From assembly GCA_013335115.1 (NCBI GenBank), contig JAAXWQ010000001.1, forward strand, positions 248,001 through 312,000: a stretch of 64,000 bases of DNA, written 5' to 3'. Origin of the DNA: Chlorobiaceae bacterium (GTDB taxonomy: Bacteria; Bacteroidota; Chlorobiia; Chlorobiales; Chlorobiaceae). The position numbers were made by a program, and so were the translations under genes. Below are positions 35,886 to 44,819 of this stretch, in pieces. The stretch's first letter is position 1; each line of letters begins with the position of its first letter. Below the pieces are notes generated by a model that saw only the letters and a list, made by a program, of their open reading frames with translations, had not been told where the DNA came from and did no database searches.

Positions 35886-37751
35886 ATGCCCTCAACCGGC
35901 AACACATCACCCGACATGGCTCCGGAGCTCCGGGAAAAACTGGCGAGCCTGCCGACCTCACCGGGCGTGTACCGCTTCATGAACGCGAAGGGGGTGGCGA
36001 TCTATGTCGGCAAGGCGAAGAACCTGCGAAACAGGGTCCGCTCCTATTTCCAGGACCGCTCCCGGCTGAACGGCAAAACCGCCGTGATGGTGGGCCACAT
36101 CGTGAACCTTGAGGTGATCATCACCTCGTCGGAGGTCGAGGCGCTCATCCTCGAAAACAACCTGATCAAGGAACTCCGGCCCCGCTACAACGTCAGCCTG
36201 AAGGACGACAAGAGCTACCCCTACCTGGTGATCACGAACGAGCGGTTCCCTCGGATATTCCTGACGCGCCAGGTCCGGCGCGACGGTTCCCTCTATTTCG
36301 GCCCCTACACCGAGGCGCACCAGCTCCGGCTGATCCTCGACCTCATCGGATCGATCTTCCCGGTCAGGAGCTGCAAGTACCGGCTGACCGAAGAGGCGGT
36401 GGCGGCAAGGAAGTACAAGGTCTGCCTGGACTTCCATATCCACAAGTGCAAAGGCCCCTGCGAAGGATTGCAGGACGAGGAGGAGTACGCCGGGATGATC
36501 CGCGAGATCGTCCAGCTCCTGAAGGGCAGGATCTCCGGCCTCGTCCGGTCGCTCGGCGCCGAGCAGCAGCGCAAGGCGGCGGAGTTGAAGTTCGAGGAGG
36601 CGGCCGCGCTGAAGGCGCAGATCGACGGCCTGAAACGCTACGCCGACCGCCAGAAGGTGGTCAGCGCCGATCCGGTCGACCGTGACCTCTTCGCCATCGC
36701 CGCCGGGGAGGACGATGCCTGCGGCGTAGTGTTCAAAATCCGCGAGGGCAAGCTGATCGGCTCGCAGCACCTTTACCTGACCAACACGGGAAGCGTTGAC
36801 ACGGCCGCCCTGCTCGCCACCCTCCTGGGGCACTACTACCTCGAGACGCCGGACCTGATGCCGGAAGAGATCCTGCTGCAGGAACCCCTGGGCGATGATG
36901 AGGCCGAGGCGTTGCGCCAACTCGTCTCCTCCCGCCAGCTGGAGCGCAAAACGGTGCGCTTCGTCGTCCCGAAGATCGGCGAAAAGGCGCAGTTGCTCGC
37001 CATGTGCCACCAGAACGCCGAGCACCACCTGCACGAGTTCATGCTGCAGAAGCAGCAGCGCGGCGAGATCGCCCGTATCCCCGCGTCGCTCGAGGCCCTG
37101 AAGAAGGTCCTGCGCCTCGAAAAGCTTCCCGAACGGATCGAGTGCTTCGACAACTCGCACATCCAGGGTTCGGACTACGTCAGCGCCATGGTCACTTTTG
37201 TATCGGGAAAACCGAGGAAGTCGGACTACCGGAAGTTCAGGCTGAAGAGCTTTGAGGGATCGGACGACTACGCAGCGATGCACGAAGCGGTCACGAGGCG
37301 TTACGGCGCATCGCTGGCAGGAGAGCTCCCCATGCCCGACCTGGTGATCGTCGACGGGGGCAAGGGCCAGGCGAACGTGGCTGCCGCCGCCCTTCGGGAG
37401 CTCGGCCTCGACATCCCTGTCGCCGGCCTGGCCAAGCGGCTCGAGGAGATCTGGCTGCCGCACGAGCGGGACCCGTACAACCTCCCGAAGACCTCCCCGG
37501 CCCTCAAGCTGCTCCAGCAGATGCGCGACGAGGCGCATCGCTTCGCGGTTACCTACCACCGGAAGCTGCGGACGGAGCGTACGATCCGCACGGAATTGAC
37601 CGGAATCCCCGGCATCGGCGAAAAAACGGCCGAACGCCTGCTACGTCAATTCGGCTCGGTCGAAGCCATCGCTTCGCTGCCGGAAGAAGAAATTTCTTCG
37701 GTTGCCGGAAAGAAAAACGCCGCAAGCATTTACCGCCATTTCCACCCCTGA
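35886..37751 (+). CDS. uvrC: Excinuclease ABC subunit C
   Basis: UvrC makes both incisions in nucleotide excision repair after UvrAB damage recognition. The 621-residue protein contains the GIY-YIG nuclease domain (SPGVYRFMNAKGVAIYVGKAKNLRNRV, catalytic Arg and Tyr visible), the Cys-rich region (YKVCLDFHIHKCKGPCEG), a UVR motif (AAELKFEEAAALKAQIDGLK), the RNase H-like endonuclease domain (ECFDNSHIQGSDYVSAMVTF, DLVIVDGGKGQ) and C-terminal helix-hairpin-helix motifs (LTGIPGIGEKTAERLLRQFGS). I chose ATG 35886; an upstream in-frame GTG at 35811 lies inside the preceding terminator. Confidence 0.97.
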   Translation: MPSTGNTSPDMAPELREKLASLPTSPGVYRFMNAKGVAIYVGKAKNLRNRVRSYFQDRSRLNGKTAVMVGHIVNLEVIITSSEVEALILENNLIKELRPRYNVSLKDDKSYPYLVITNERFPRIFLTRQVRRDGSLYFGPYTEAHQLRLILDLIGSIFPVRSCKYRLTEEAVAARKYKVCLDFHIHKCKGPCEGLQDEEEYAGMIREIVQLLKGRISGLVRSLGAEQQRKAAELKFEEAAALKAQIDGLKRYADRQKVVSADPVDRDLFAIAAGEDDACGVVFKIREGKLIGSQHLYLTNTGSVDTAALLATLLGHYYLETPDLMPEEILLQEPLGDDEAEALRQLVSSRQLERKTVRFVVPKIGEKAQLLAMCHQNAEHHLHEFMLQKQQRGEIARIPASLEALKKVLRLEKLPERIECFDNSHIQGSDYVSAMVTFVSGKPRKSDYRKFRLKSFEGSDDYAAMHEAVTRRYGASLAGELPMPDLVIVDGGKGQANVAAAALRELGLDIPVAGLAKRLEEIWLPHERDPYNLPKTSPALKLLQQMRDEAHRFAVTYHRKLRTERTIRTELTGIPGIGEKTAERLLRQFGSVEAIASLPEEEISSVAGKKNAASIYRHFHP

Positions 37752-37866
37752 GCCGCCGCCGGATCGGGGATACGGGCCCCGTCAGGCTCTGGATTAGAAG
37801 AATTTTCTGCTATATTTCGTAGAATAGAGCCAATGCGGCCGTGTCAATTGCCATGAATGAGTGCGT

Positions 37867-39264
37867 ATGAGTTTGCTTGATTATTTCGATGATGAACATA
37901 CCCTGCCGGAGGAGCCGTTCGAGGATCGTCCGGATGGACCGACCGACCCTGAATCCATATCCGATTCCGAAGAGCTGATCGACCTGGTCAACCGGCTCAA
38001 CGAGGAGGGGAAGCAGGATGAAGCCCTTCTTGCCGCCCGCCGACTCGAATCCGTCGCCCCGTTCAACACCGAAACCTGGTTCCACCTCGGCAACTGCCTG
38101 ACGTTGAACGGACTGTTCGACGAAGCCCTCGATGCCTTCAGGCAGGCATCCGTGCTCAGCCCTTCGGACGGCGAGACGGCCCTGAACCTCGCCCTTGCCC
38201 TGTTCAACACGGGCAGGATGGAGGAGGCCCTCGAAGAGATCGAAAGCATCGTGCCCGACTCCTCGACCGAAAAGGAGGCCAACTTCTACCGCGGACTGGT
38301 ACTACAGCGCCTCGAGCGCTTCGCGGAGGCGGAGGAGAACTTCACCCGGTGCCTCGACGTCGATCCGGAGTTCGGCGAAGCGTGGTACGAGCTTGCCTAT
38401 TCGCAGGACCTCCTCGGCAACCTGGACAAGAGCCTCGAATCCTACCGCAAGGCGATCGACCTCGACCCTTACAATATCAATGCCTGGTACAACAGCGGCC
38501 TGGTGCTCAGCAAGCTCAAGCAGTACGATGAGGCCCTTTCGTCCTACGACATGGCCCTGGCCATCTCCGATGAGTTCAGCTCCGCCTGGTACAACCGGGC
38601 GAACGTGCTGGCCATCATCGGGCGCATCGAGGAGGCTGCCGAAAGCTACCTCAAGACCCTCGAGTTCGAACCCGACGACATCAACGCACTCTACAACCTC
38701 GGCATCGCCCGCGAAGAGCTGGAGCAGTATGGCGAGGCCGTCTCCTGTTATCGCCACTGCATCGAGCTGAACCCGGAGTTCGCCGATGCCTGGTTCGCGC
38801 TGGCCTGCTGCCACGAGGCTGTCGAGGATTACGACCTCTCGCTTGAGGCCATCGGCCATGCCCTGGTCGAAATGCCGGACTGCATCGAATACCTGCTGCT
38901 CAAGGCGGAGATCGAGTACAACCTCGGACTGCTGGACGAATCGCTTCTCACCTACCGGTCGATCATCGCCATCGATCCCGAAAGCCCGCAGATCTGGCTC
39001 GACTACGCCATGGTGCTGCGCGATGCCGGTTCCGTGAACGAGTCCATCCAGGCGCTGGAGGAGTCGATAGTCCTGCAGCCGATGTCGGCCGAAGCCCATT
39101 TCGAGATCGCCGCCGCCTACTTCGCCATGGGGGACAAGCAGAGCACCCTCAAGGCGCTCAGCAATGCGTTCAGGATCGACCCCGACAAGAAACAGCTCTT
39201 CCAGAGCACCTTCCCCGAGCTTTACCAGCAGGATGCCGTGCGCAACCTGCTCGGCATCTCCTGA
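37867..39264 (+). CDS. TPR-repeat protein
   Basis: A 465-residue acidic cytoplasmic protein made almost wholly of tetratricopeptide repeats, about eleven from residue 45 on (for example [55 protein letters not shown], each 34 residues). The N terminus is a short acidic lead ([16 protein letters not shown]). TPR arrays bind other proteins; no partner can be named. ATG 37867 is preferred over a GTG two codons upstream. TATATT at about 37811 may be its -10 box. aroE follows 20 bp later on the same strand, so a joint transcript with aroE-lspA-tatD is possible. Confidence 0.88.
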   Translation: MSLLDYFDDEHTLPEEPFEDRPDGPTDPESISDSEELIDLVNRLNEEGKQDEALLAARRLESVAPFNTETWFHLGNCLTLNGLFDEALDAFRQASVLSPSDGETALNLALALFNTGRMEEALEEIESIVPDSSTEKEANFYRGLVLQRLERFAEAEENFTRCLDVDPEFGEAWYELAYSQDLLGNLDKSLESYRKAIDLDPYNINAWYNSGLVLSKLKQYDEALSSYDMALAISDEFSSAWYNRANVLAIIGRIEEAAESYLKTLEFEPDDINALYNLGIAREELEQYGEAVSCYRHCIELNPEFADAWFALACCHEAVEDYDLSLEAIGHALVEMPDCIEYLLLKAEIEYNLGLLDESLLTYRSIIAIDPESPQIWLDYAMVLRDAGSVNESIQALEESIVLQPMSAEAHFEIAAAYFAMGDKQSTLKALSNAFRIDPDKKQLFQSTFPELYQQDAVRNLLGIS

Positions 39265-39284
39265 ACCCCGCTCCGAACCCGACC

Positions 39285-40184
39285 ATGACGACGCTCCAGA
39301 CCAGAAAGGTGTTCGGGCTGATCGGCAGGAACGTCGACTACTCCTGGTCGCCGCTCATCCACAACACCGCCTTCGAGGCGCTCGGCATGCCCTGCGTCTA
39401 CACGATCTTCGACATCGCCACGCCGGAGCTGGTGGGTGACGCCCTCAGGGGAGCGCGGGCGCTCGGCATCCAGGGCTTCAGCGTCACCATCCCCTACAAG
39501 AAGGTCGTCGTGCCATTCCTTGACGAGCTCTCCCCGGAAGCACAATCCATCGGCGCGGTCAACACCATCGTCAACGAGAACGGACGGCTGACAGGCCATA
39601 ACACCGACATCGCCGGCTTCGCGGCGCCGCTCCTGCCCTGGGCCGACCGGATTCGCGGCAAGCGGGTCTGCATCTTCGGCAACGGGGGTGCTGCGCTGGC
39701 CGCCATCGAGGCATTCAGGACCCTGCTCCGCCCGTCATCGGTACTGCTCTTCGTCAGGGACCTGCACAAGGCCGACGAACTGCTTGAGGGCTACGGGCAC
39801 CGTGAACTGGTCGTCCCCTGCCGCACAGGCGACCTCGACCTGCCGCTCGGTAGCCAGCAGCTCCAGGAGTGCAGCGTCATCGTCAACGCCACCCCCATCG
39901 GCACCTCCGGTCGGACGGACCCGATCCGGAGCATCGTCCCGACAGGCCGCGAGCTCTTCCACCCCGGCCAGGTCGTCTACGACATGGTCTACAACCCCCT
40001 GGAAACCACCCTGCTCGCCGACGCCCGCGCCGCAGGCGCTGCCACCGTTCCGGGCATCGAAATGCTCATCGCCCAGGCGGCCCGGGCCTTTTTCATCTGG
40101 ACAGGAAGGGAGATGCCCGTCGAGGCCGTCAGGAGCGTGCTCATGCGGGAAATCGGGCAACCGGCACCATCCGTTCGAGGGTAA
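39285..40184 (+). CDS. aroE: Shikimate dehydrogenase
   Basis: Reduces 3-dehydroshikimate to shikimate with NADPH in aromatic amino acid synthesis. The 299-residue protein has the substrate-binding [30 protein letters not shown] with catalytic Lys, [19 protein letters not shown] with the catalytic Asp, the nucleotide fold [10 protein letters not shown] and [10 protein letters not shown], and [18 protein letters not shown] near the end. The ATG at 39285 gives [14 protein letters not shown]. lspA begins 70 bp downstream. Confidence 0.96.
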   Translation: MTTLQTRKVFGLIGRNVDYSWSPLIHNTAFEALGMPCVYTIFDIATPELVGDALRGARALGIQGFSVTIPYKKVVVPFLDELSPEAQSIGAVNTIVNENGRLTGHNTDIAGFAAPLLPWADRIRGKRVCIFGNGGAALAAIEAFRTLLRPSSVLLFVRDLHKADELLEGYGHRELVVPCRTGDLDLPLGSQQLQECSVIVNATPIGTSGRTDPIRSIVPTGRELFHPGQVVYDMVYNPLETTLLADARAAGAATVPGIEMLIAQAARAFFIWTGREMPVEAVRSVLMREIGQPAPSVRG

Positions 40185-40254
40185 ATTGCCCGGAGGGTTT
40201 GAAAACGCACCGTTCATTGATACATTCTCCTTTTTGCAATTTCCGCCTGCTCCG

Positions 40255-40782
40255 ATGAAAACAAACACACGCCCGGCGTCGCCCACCATGGCGATGTTCT
40301 CCAGTCTCGCACTGCTCTTCGCCGTCATGGACCGGCTGACCAAGCTCCTTGCCGTCCGCTACCTGCGGGAACTCGACCACAGCATCGTCATCATCCCGGA
40401 CTGGCTCAAGCTGACCTACGCGGAGAACCTGGGCATCGCCTTCGGCGTCCGCTTCATCCCGCCCCAGGGGCTCCTCCTGCTCACGTTCGCGATCTCGATA
40501 GGCGTTATCGTCTATGTCTGGAAGAGCGGCAACCGCACCAACCTGCTGGTGACCTCCTTCGCCCTCATCCTCGGCGGCGGTGTCGGCAACCTTATCGACC
40601 GGGTGGTACTGGGGCACGTCGTCGACTTCATCCATGTCGACCTCTACCAGGGGATGCTGTTCGGCAAGCCGGTGATGCTCTGGCCGATCTTCAACGTGGC
40701 CGACTCCTGCATCACCATCGGGGCCTGCATGCTCATCCTGTTCCACGACCGCATCTTCCCCGCCGGGGACCCGAAGCCATGA
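40255..40782 (+). CDS. lspA: Lipoprotein signal peptidase
   Basis: Inner-membrane aspartyl protease that removes signal peptides from prolipoproteins such as those encoded at 2.2 and 59 kb. The 175-residue protein has four predicted helices, the conserved Asn in LTYAENLGIAFG, and the two catalytic Asp in GGGVGNLIDRVVLGHVVDFI and IFNVADSCITIG. ATG 40255 gives a normal length. Its stop codon overlaps the tatD start (ATGA), so the two are translationally coupled. Confidence 0.95.
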   Translation: MKTNTRPASPTMAMFSSLALLFAVMDRLTKLLAVRYLRELDHSIVIIPDWLKLTYAENLGIAFGVRFIPPQGLLLLTFAISIGVIVYVWKSGNRTNLLVTSFALILGGGVGNLIDRVVLGHVVDFIHVDLYQGMLFGKPVMLWPIFNVADSCITIGACMLILFHDRIFPAGDPKP

Positions 40783-41573
40783 CCGTGCACGCCGACGTCC
40801 ACTGCCACCTCTCGTTCCCGGAGTTCGACGCCGACCGGGACGCGGTGCTCGCCCGCCTCCGGGAGGCAGGCATCGGCCTCCTGATCGACCCCGGCACCGA
40901 TGCTGCAACCAGCCGACGCTCGATCGCGCTTGCCGCAAGCCAAGATTTCGTGTACGCCAACGTCGGCCTGCACCCGAGCGAAGTCACGACCCCCTTCTCG
41001 CCAGAGTTGTACGATGAACTCCGCACGCTGGCAAGGGCGGACAAAGTCGTCGGCATCGGCGAAATCGGGCTCGACTACCATTGGCCCGACCACAGCCCGG
41101 AGCTCCAGCTCGACGCCTTCCGCGAAATGCTGCGGCTGGCATCCTCGCTTGACCTCCCGGTGGTCATCCACTGCCGCGACGCATGGCCCGACATGCTGCG
41201 CGTGCTCTCGGAGGAGCGCTCCTCCGGGCTCAGGGGCATGATGCACTGCTTCTCCGGCGACCTCGACATCGCCCGCCGATGCATCGGCTTCGGCCTGAAG
41301 ATCTCGATCCCCGGCACCATCACCTACAAAAGGTCTCCCCTGCCGGAGGTCGTGGCGGCAATCGGCCTGCAGGAGCTGCTCTCCGAAACGGATGCCCCCT
41401 ATCTTTCGCCCGTGCCCATGCGAGGCAAGCGAAACGAGCCGGCCCATGTAGCCCTGACGGTCCGGGCCATCGCCGACTCTCGCCCCGAGCCGTTCGACAA
41501 CGTGGCCGACGCCCTCCTGCGCAACGCCTGCGACCTGTTCGGCATTCCCCTCCCCCCTTCCGGAGGAAGCTGA
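40779..41573 (+). CDS. tatD: TatD-family metal-dependent hydrolase
   Basis: A 264-residue TIM-barrel hydrolase of the TatD DNase family. Metal ligands are visible: HCHL at residues 8-11, Glu in VGIGEIGLDYHW, His in VIHCRDAWP, His in GMMHCFSGD and Asp in LSETDAPYLSP. Family members are 3'-5' exonucleases linked to DNA repair, but the true substrate is often unclear. It overlaps lspA by 4 bases. The following 378 bp carry no gene. Confidence 0.94.
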   Translation: MTVHADVHCHLSFPEFDADRDAVLARLREAGIGLLIDPGTDAATSRRSIALAASQDFVYANVGLHPSEVTTPFSPELYDELRTLARADKVVGIGEIGLDYHWPDHSPELQLDAFREMLRLASSLDLPVVIHCRDAWPDMLRVLSEERSSGLRGMMHCFSGDLDIARRCIGFGLKISIPGTITYKRSPLPEVVAAIGLQELLSETDAPYLSPVPMRGKRNEPAHVALTVRAIADSRPEPFDNVADALLRNACDLFGIPLPPSGGS

Positions 41574-41951
41574 CCTTCCATTAAATTGCCCAAGGCGTCA
41601 GCCTCGTACATTCTGGAGATCCCGACATGTCGGGACGACGGACACTCAACCTCTTGCTTTCATTGCCTCGGGCTTTAGCCCGGGGGTGACAGCCCCCGCA
41701 GTTCACCTCTTCAACTGGAGAGAGTAGTGTCCGGAGGAAAAAATGGCGAATCCGGAACCATGGACACGCTGTGCTTTAATATACTAAGTTAACGTTTTCA
41801 GGAACGTCCCCGAGTTTTCCCCGGGCTTCGGTCCTCGCGGCAACCTGCATTTTGAAATTCAGCGCAACTTGCTTAGGTTGATTTCCACCGGCGACGTAGG
41901 CCCTGAGGGGTTGGGGCCGCATCACGAACATTCAAGACATAACCGACGCTA
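41574..41951. other. Non-coding region with competing GC hairpins
   Basis: I see no credible gene. At 41670-41699 two hairpins overlap: CGGGCT/AGCCCG (41670-41683) and CGGGGG/CCCCCG (41682-41699). They share two bases, so only one can form fully at a time. The text (GGGCTTTAGCCCGGGGGTGACAGCCCCC) looks like a recurrent intergenic element. The sequence CTAAGTTAACGTTTTC near 41784 is AT-rich and could contain a promoter for the following gene. Confidence 0.45.
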
Positions 41952-42620
41952 ATGAACGAACAGAATACCGCCCACGCCGTGCAGGCGCTGCCGAAACCGA
42001 CCATCATCGACCTGCTGCTCGAAAAGAAGCAGCTGCTCATCGGCATCTTCGTGGCCCTCGCCGTCATTGTCGGCGGCGTGCTCTTCTGGATGCAGAAGAC
42101 AAAGGCCGACGAAGAAAATGCCTCACTGGCGCTTTCTAAAGCGGCCGTCTGGATCCAGGCCGGGGACTCCGAAAGGGCGACCAAGGCGCTGAAAGGGATC
42201 GTCGACAGCTACGGCGGGACCGCAAGCGGCAACATGGCCCGGCTGTACCTCGGCACCATCTACTACACCATGAACCGGCCCGACGAGGCGCTCGCCATGT
42301 ACCGCGCCTTCTCCAGCGGCAACAAAGACCTGCAGGCATCCGCGCTTGCCGGGGCCGCTTCCTGCAACGTGCAGAAAAAAGCTTTTGCCGCAGCTGCCGA
42401 AGGGTTCCAGAAGGCCTCGGATACAGCAGAGAACGAATCCCTGAAGGCGATGTACCTCAACAAGGCGGCTGAAAACGACATCACCGCAGGCAAGCCGGCC
42501 GATGCCGTGAAGCTCCTTGACAAGGTCGTCAAGAGCTGGCCGGGCACCTCGTCGGCCGCGGTCGCCCAGCGGACCATGTGGCGCCTCTCCGGACAGGGCG
42601 TCCAGGTACCCGCACCGTAA
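41952..42620 (+). CDS. YfgM-like membrane-anchored tetratricopeptide protein
   Basis: A 222-residue protein with one N-terminal membrane helix (about 28-46, LLIGIFVALAVIVGGVLFW) and a periplasmic TPR domain (SLALSKAAVWIQAGDSERATKALKGIVDSYGG, MARLYLGTIYYTMNRPDEALAMYRAF). This is the layout of YfgM/TPR_21 proteins, which in E. coli associate with the SecYEG translocon and PpiD. A cyclophilin gene starts 38 bp downstream, so both may help folding of exported proteins (inference). Confidence 0.82.
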   Translation: MNEQNTAHAVQALPKPTIIDLLLEKKQLLIGIFVALAVIVGGVLFWMQKTKADEENASLALSKAAVWIQAGDSERATKALKGIVDSYGGTASGNMARLYLGTIYYTMNRPDEALAMYRAFSSGNKDLQASALAGAASCNVQKKAFAAAAEGFQKASDTAENESLKAMYLNKAAENDITAGKPADAVKLLDKVVKSWPGTSSAAVAQRTMWRLSGQGVQVPAP

Positions 42621-42658
42621 CGGCAATTCCAGAAACAATCCGAATACACCATCATCCT

Positions 42659-43150
42659 ATGGCACAGAAATTCATCATCAAGACCAGCATGGGCGACATC
42701 TCCATCGCGCTCCATGACGATACCCCGCAACACCGGGACAACTTCGCGAAGCTCGTCGGCGAAGGCTACTACGACGGCATCCGTTTCCACCGGGTCATCG
42801 AAGGCTTCATGGTCCAGACGGGCGACCCCCTTTCGCGCCATGACGAAAAGCGCATGCTGCACGGCACCGGCGGGCCCGACTACCGGGTACCGGCCGAGAT
42901 CAGGCACGCCAACAAGAAAGGCACCCTGGCGGCCGCACGTGACAACAACCCCGAAAAAGCCTCCTCGGGCAGCCAGTTCTACATCAACCAGGCCGACAAC
43001 GCCTTCCTCGACGGCCAGTACACCGTCTTCGGCGTCGTGGAATCGGGCATCGAGGTGGTCGACCAGATCGCCACGGTCGAGACCGACATGCGCGACAATC
43101 CCGTGAAGCCGGTGACCATCGAAACCATCACCCCGGCCACTGAAGCCTGA
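42659..43150 (+). CDS. Peptidyl-prolyl cis-trans isomerase, cyclophilin type
   Basis: A 163-residue cyclophilin without a signal peptide, hence cytoplasmic. The active-site segment IRFHRVIEGFMVQTGDP has the catalytic Arg and Phe; later come GTGGPDYRVPAEI, ASSGSQFYINQADNAFLDGQYTVFG and VVDQIATVETD. I start at ATG 42659 (MAQKFIIKTSMGDI), the family start. yggS begins 4 bp after the stop codon. Confidence 0.94.
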   Translation: MAQKFIIKTSMGDISIALHDDTPQHRDNFAKLVGEGYYDGIRFHRVIEGFMVQTGDPLSRHDEKRMLHGTGGPDYRVPAEIRHANKKGTLAAARDNNPEKASSGSQFYINQADNAFLDGQYTVFGVVESGIEVVDQIATVETDMRDNPVKPVTIETITPATEA

Positions 43151-43154
43151 ACCG

Positions 43155-43844
43155 ATGGAGGACATTGCGGAAAACCTGGCTTCAGTAAAGGAGCAGATCG
43201 CATCGGCCTGCCGCAATGCCGGCAGGCGCCCCGAAGAGGTGCGGCTCATCGCGGTCTCGAAGACCAAGAGCGCCGCAGCTGTCCGCGAAGCCTGGGATGC
43301 GGGCCAGCGGGTGTTCGGCGAAAGCTACGTGCAGGAGTTCCTCGACAAGCTCGGGGACCCGCAACTCGAAGACCTGCCGATCGAGTGGCACTTCATCGGG
43401 CACCTGCAGTCCAACAAGATCCGCCAGGTCGCCGGCAAGGTTGCCATGATCCACGGCATCGACAAGCCGGGCACGGTCGGGGAGCTTTCCAGGCGCGCCG
43501 TGCAGCACGGCATCGTCATGGACTACCTGCTCGAGGTGAATACCTCCCGCGAAAGCTCGAAGTACGGCCTCGACCCGTCGTCCGTCATGCTTGCCGCCGA
43601 AACCTGCTTCGGGCTCCCCAACGTCAGGCTGAGGGGACTTATGACCATAGCATCGCCCGACCCCGCACTGGCCCGCCGAGAATTCGCCGAGCTGCGAGGA
43701 TGCCTCGAAAAGCTCAGGTCCAATGCCCCCGACCCCGCCCTGCTCACCGAACTCTCCATGGGCATGAGCCAGGATTTCGAAGAGGCCGTCATGGAGGGCG
43801 CCACCCTGATCCGGATCGGCACCGCCATCTTCGGCTGGAGATAA
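43155..43844 (+). CDS. yggS: YggS/PROSC-family pyridoxal phosphate homeostasis protein
   Basis: A 229-residue alanine-racemase-fold protein that binds PLP without known catalysis and keeps PLP and amino acid pools in balance. The PLP-binding Lys is in LIAVSKTKSA; other marks are FGESYVQEFLDKL, WHFIGHLQSNKIRQVAG, LRGLMTIASP and ELSMGMSQDFEEAVMEGATLIRIGTAIFG. ATG 43155 follows the cyclophilin stop by 4 bp. Heptamer repeats follow its stop codon. Confidence 0.95.
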   Translation: MEDIAENLASVKEQIASACRNAGRRPEEVRLIAVSKTKSAAAVREAWDAGQRVFGESYVQEFLDKLGDPQLEDLPIEWHFIGHLQSNKIRQVAGKVAMIHGIDKPGTVGELSRRAVQHGIVMDYLLEVNTSRESSKYGLDPSSVMLAAETCFGLPNVRLRGLMTIASPDPALARREFAELRGCLEKLRSNAPDPALLTELSMGMSQDFEEAVMEGATLIRIGTAIFGWR

Positions 43845-43845
43845 T

Positions 43846-43915
43846 CAATGGATGGTTGAAAATATCGGGGAGCCCTTCCTGACATTATCCATTATCAATT
43901 ATCCATTGTCAATCA
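43846..43915. repeat. Degenerate pair of heptamer repeats in the yggS-phosphorylase gap
   Basis: One CAATGGA unit at 43846-43852 faces an array at 43881-43915 (GACATTA, TCCATTA, TCAATTA, TCCATTG, TCAATCA). The two parts are in inverted orientation, as around the four-helix-bundle gene, but only 28 bp lie between them. It looks like an empty or decayed copy of the same element. Confidence 0.7.
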
Positions 43916-43972
43916 TATATTTATGGTCTTTATAGCGGGCCTACTCAAGAAACATCAAACCACAGGGATATC

Positions 43973-44794
43973 ATGACCGAACAGAGGCAGAAAATCAGGG
44001 AAGCCGTAGCGTTCATCAGGAAGAAAACCAGCACCGACTACCCGGTGGGCATCGTGCTCGGAACCGGACTGGGCGGCCTGGTCAAGGAGATCGAGATCGA
44101 TTTCGCGCTCGATTATGCCGATATCCCGTTCTTTCCGATCTCGACCGTCGAGACGCACCACGGCAAACTGATTTTCGGCACGCTGGCAGGGAAGAAGGTC
44201 GTCGCCATGCAGGGACGATTCCACTTCTACGAAGGCTACTCGATGACGCAGATCGTCTTCCCGATCAGGGTCATGAAAGCGCTTGGCGTCAAGACCCTCG
44301 GCATCACCAACGCCTGCGGAGGAATGAACCCCGGCTACCGCAAGGGCGACATCATGCTGATCGACGACCACATCAACCTGCTCGGCGGAAACCCGCTCAT
44401 CGGCCCCAACGATCCTGATATCGGCCCGCGCTTCCCCGACATGTGCGCCCCCTATTCACCGAGGATCCTCGAAATTGCCGAAAAGATCGCCCTCGAAAAC
44501 GGCATCAAGGTGCAGCGAGGCGTGTACATTGCCGTCCCCGGCCCCTGCCTCGAAACCCGCGCCGAATACCGCATGCTCAGGGCACTCGGCGCCGACGTGG
44601 TCGGCATGTCGACGGTGCCTGAAGTGATCGCGGCCGTACACCAGGGCACCGAGGTGTTCGGCATGTCCATCGTCACCGACGAGTGCTTCCCGGACTGCCT
44701 CGTGCCGGTCGGCATCGAAGAGATCATCGAGGTCTCAAAGCATGCCGAACCAAAGATGACCACCATTTTCAGGAACGTGGTCGCCAACATTTAA
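43973..44794 (+). CDS. Purine nucleoside phosphorylase
   Basis: A 273-residue trimeric-type (class II) purine nucleoside phosphorylase. Motifs are VGIVLGTGLGGL, STVETHHGKL (phosphate site His), MQGRFHFYEGY, TNACGGMNPGYRKGDIMLIDDHIN, and GPCLETRAEYRMLRALGADVVGMSTVPEVIAA. The residues in the base site resemble PNP more than methylthioadenosine phosphorylase. However, mtnA lies 25 bp downstream, so a role in methylthioadenosine or methylthioinosine breakdown is possible. No other methionine-salvage gene is seen. Confidence 0.88.
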   Translation: MTEQRQKIREAVAFIRKKTSTDYPVGIVLGTGLGGLVKEIEIDFALDYADIPFFPISTVETHHGKLIFGTLAGKKVVAMQGRFHFYEGYSMTQIVFPIRVMKALGVKTLGITNACGGMNPGYRKGDIMLIDDHINLLGGNPLIGPNDPDIGPRFPDMCAPYSPRILEIAEKIALENGIKVQRGVYIAVPGPCLETRAEYRMLRALGADVVGMSTVPEVIAAVHQGTEVFGMSIVTDECFPDCLVPVGIEEIIEVSKHAEPKMTTIFRNVVANI

Positions 44795-44819
44795 CCCTGA
44801 ACGGAACCATACGCACACC

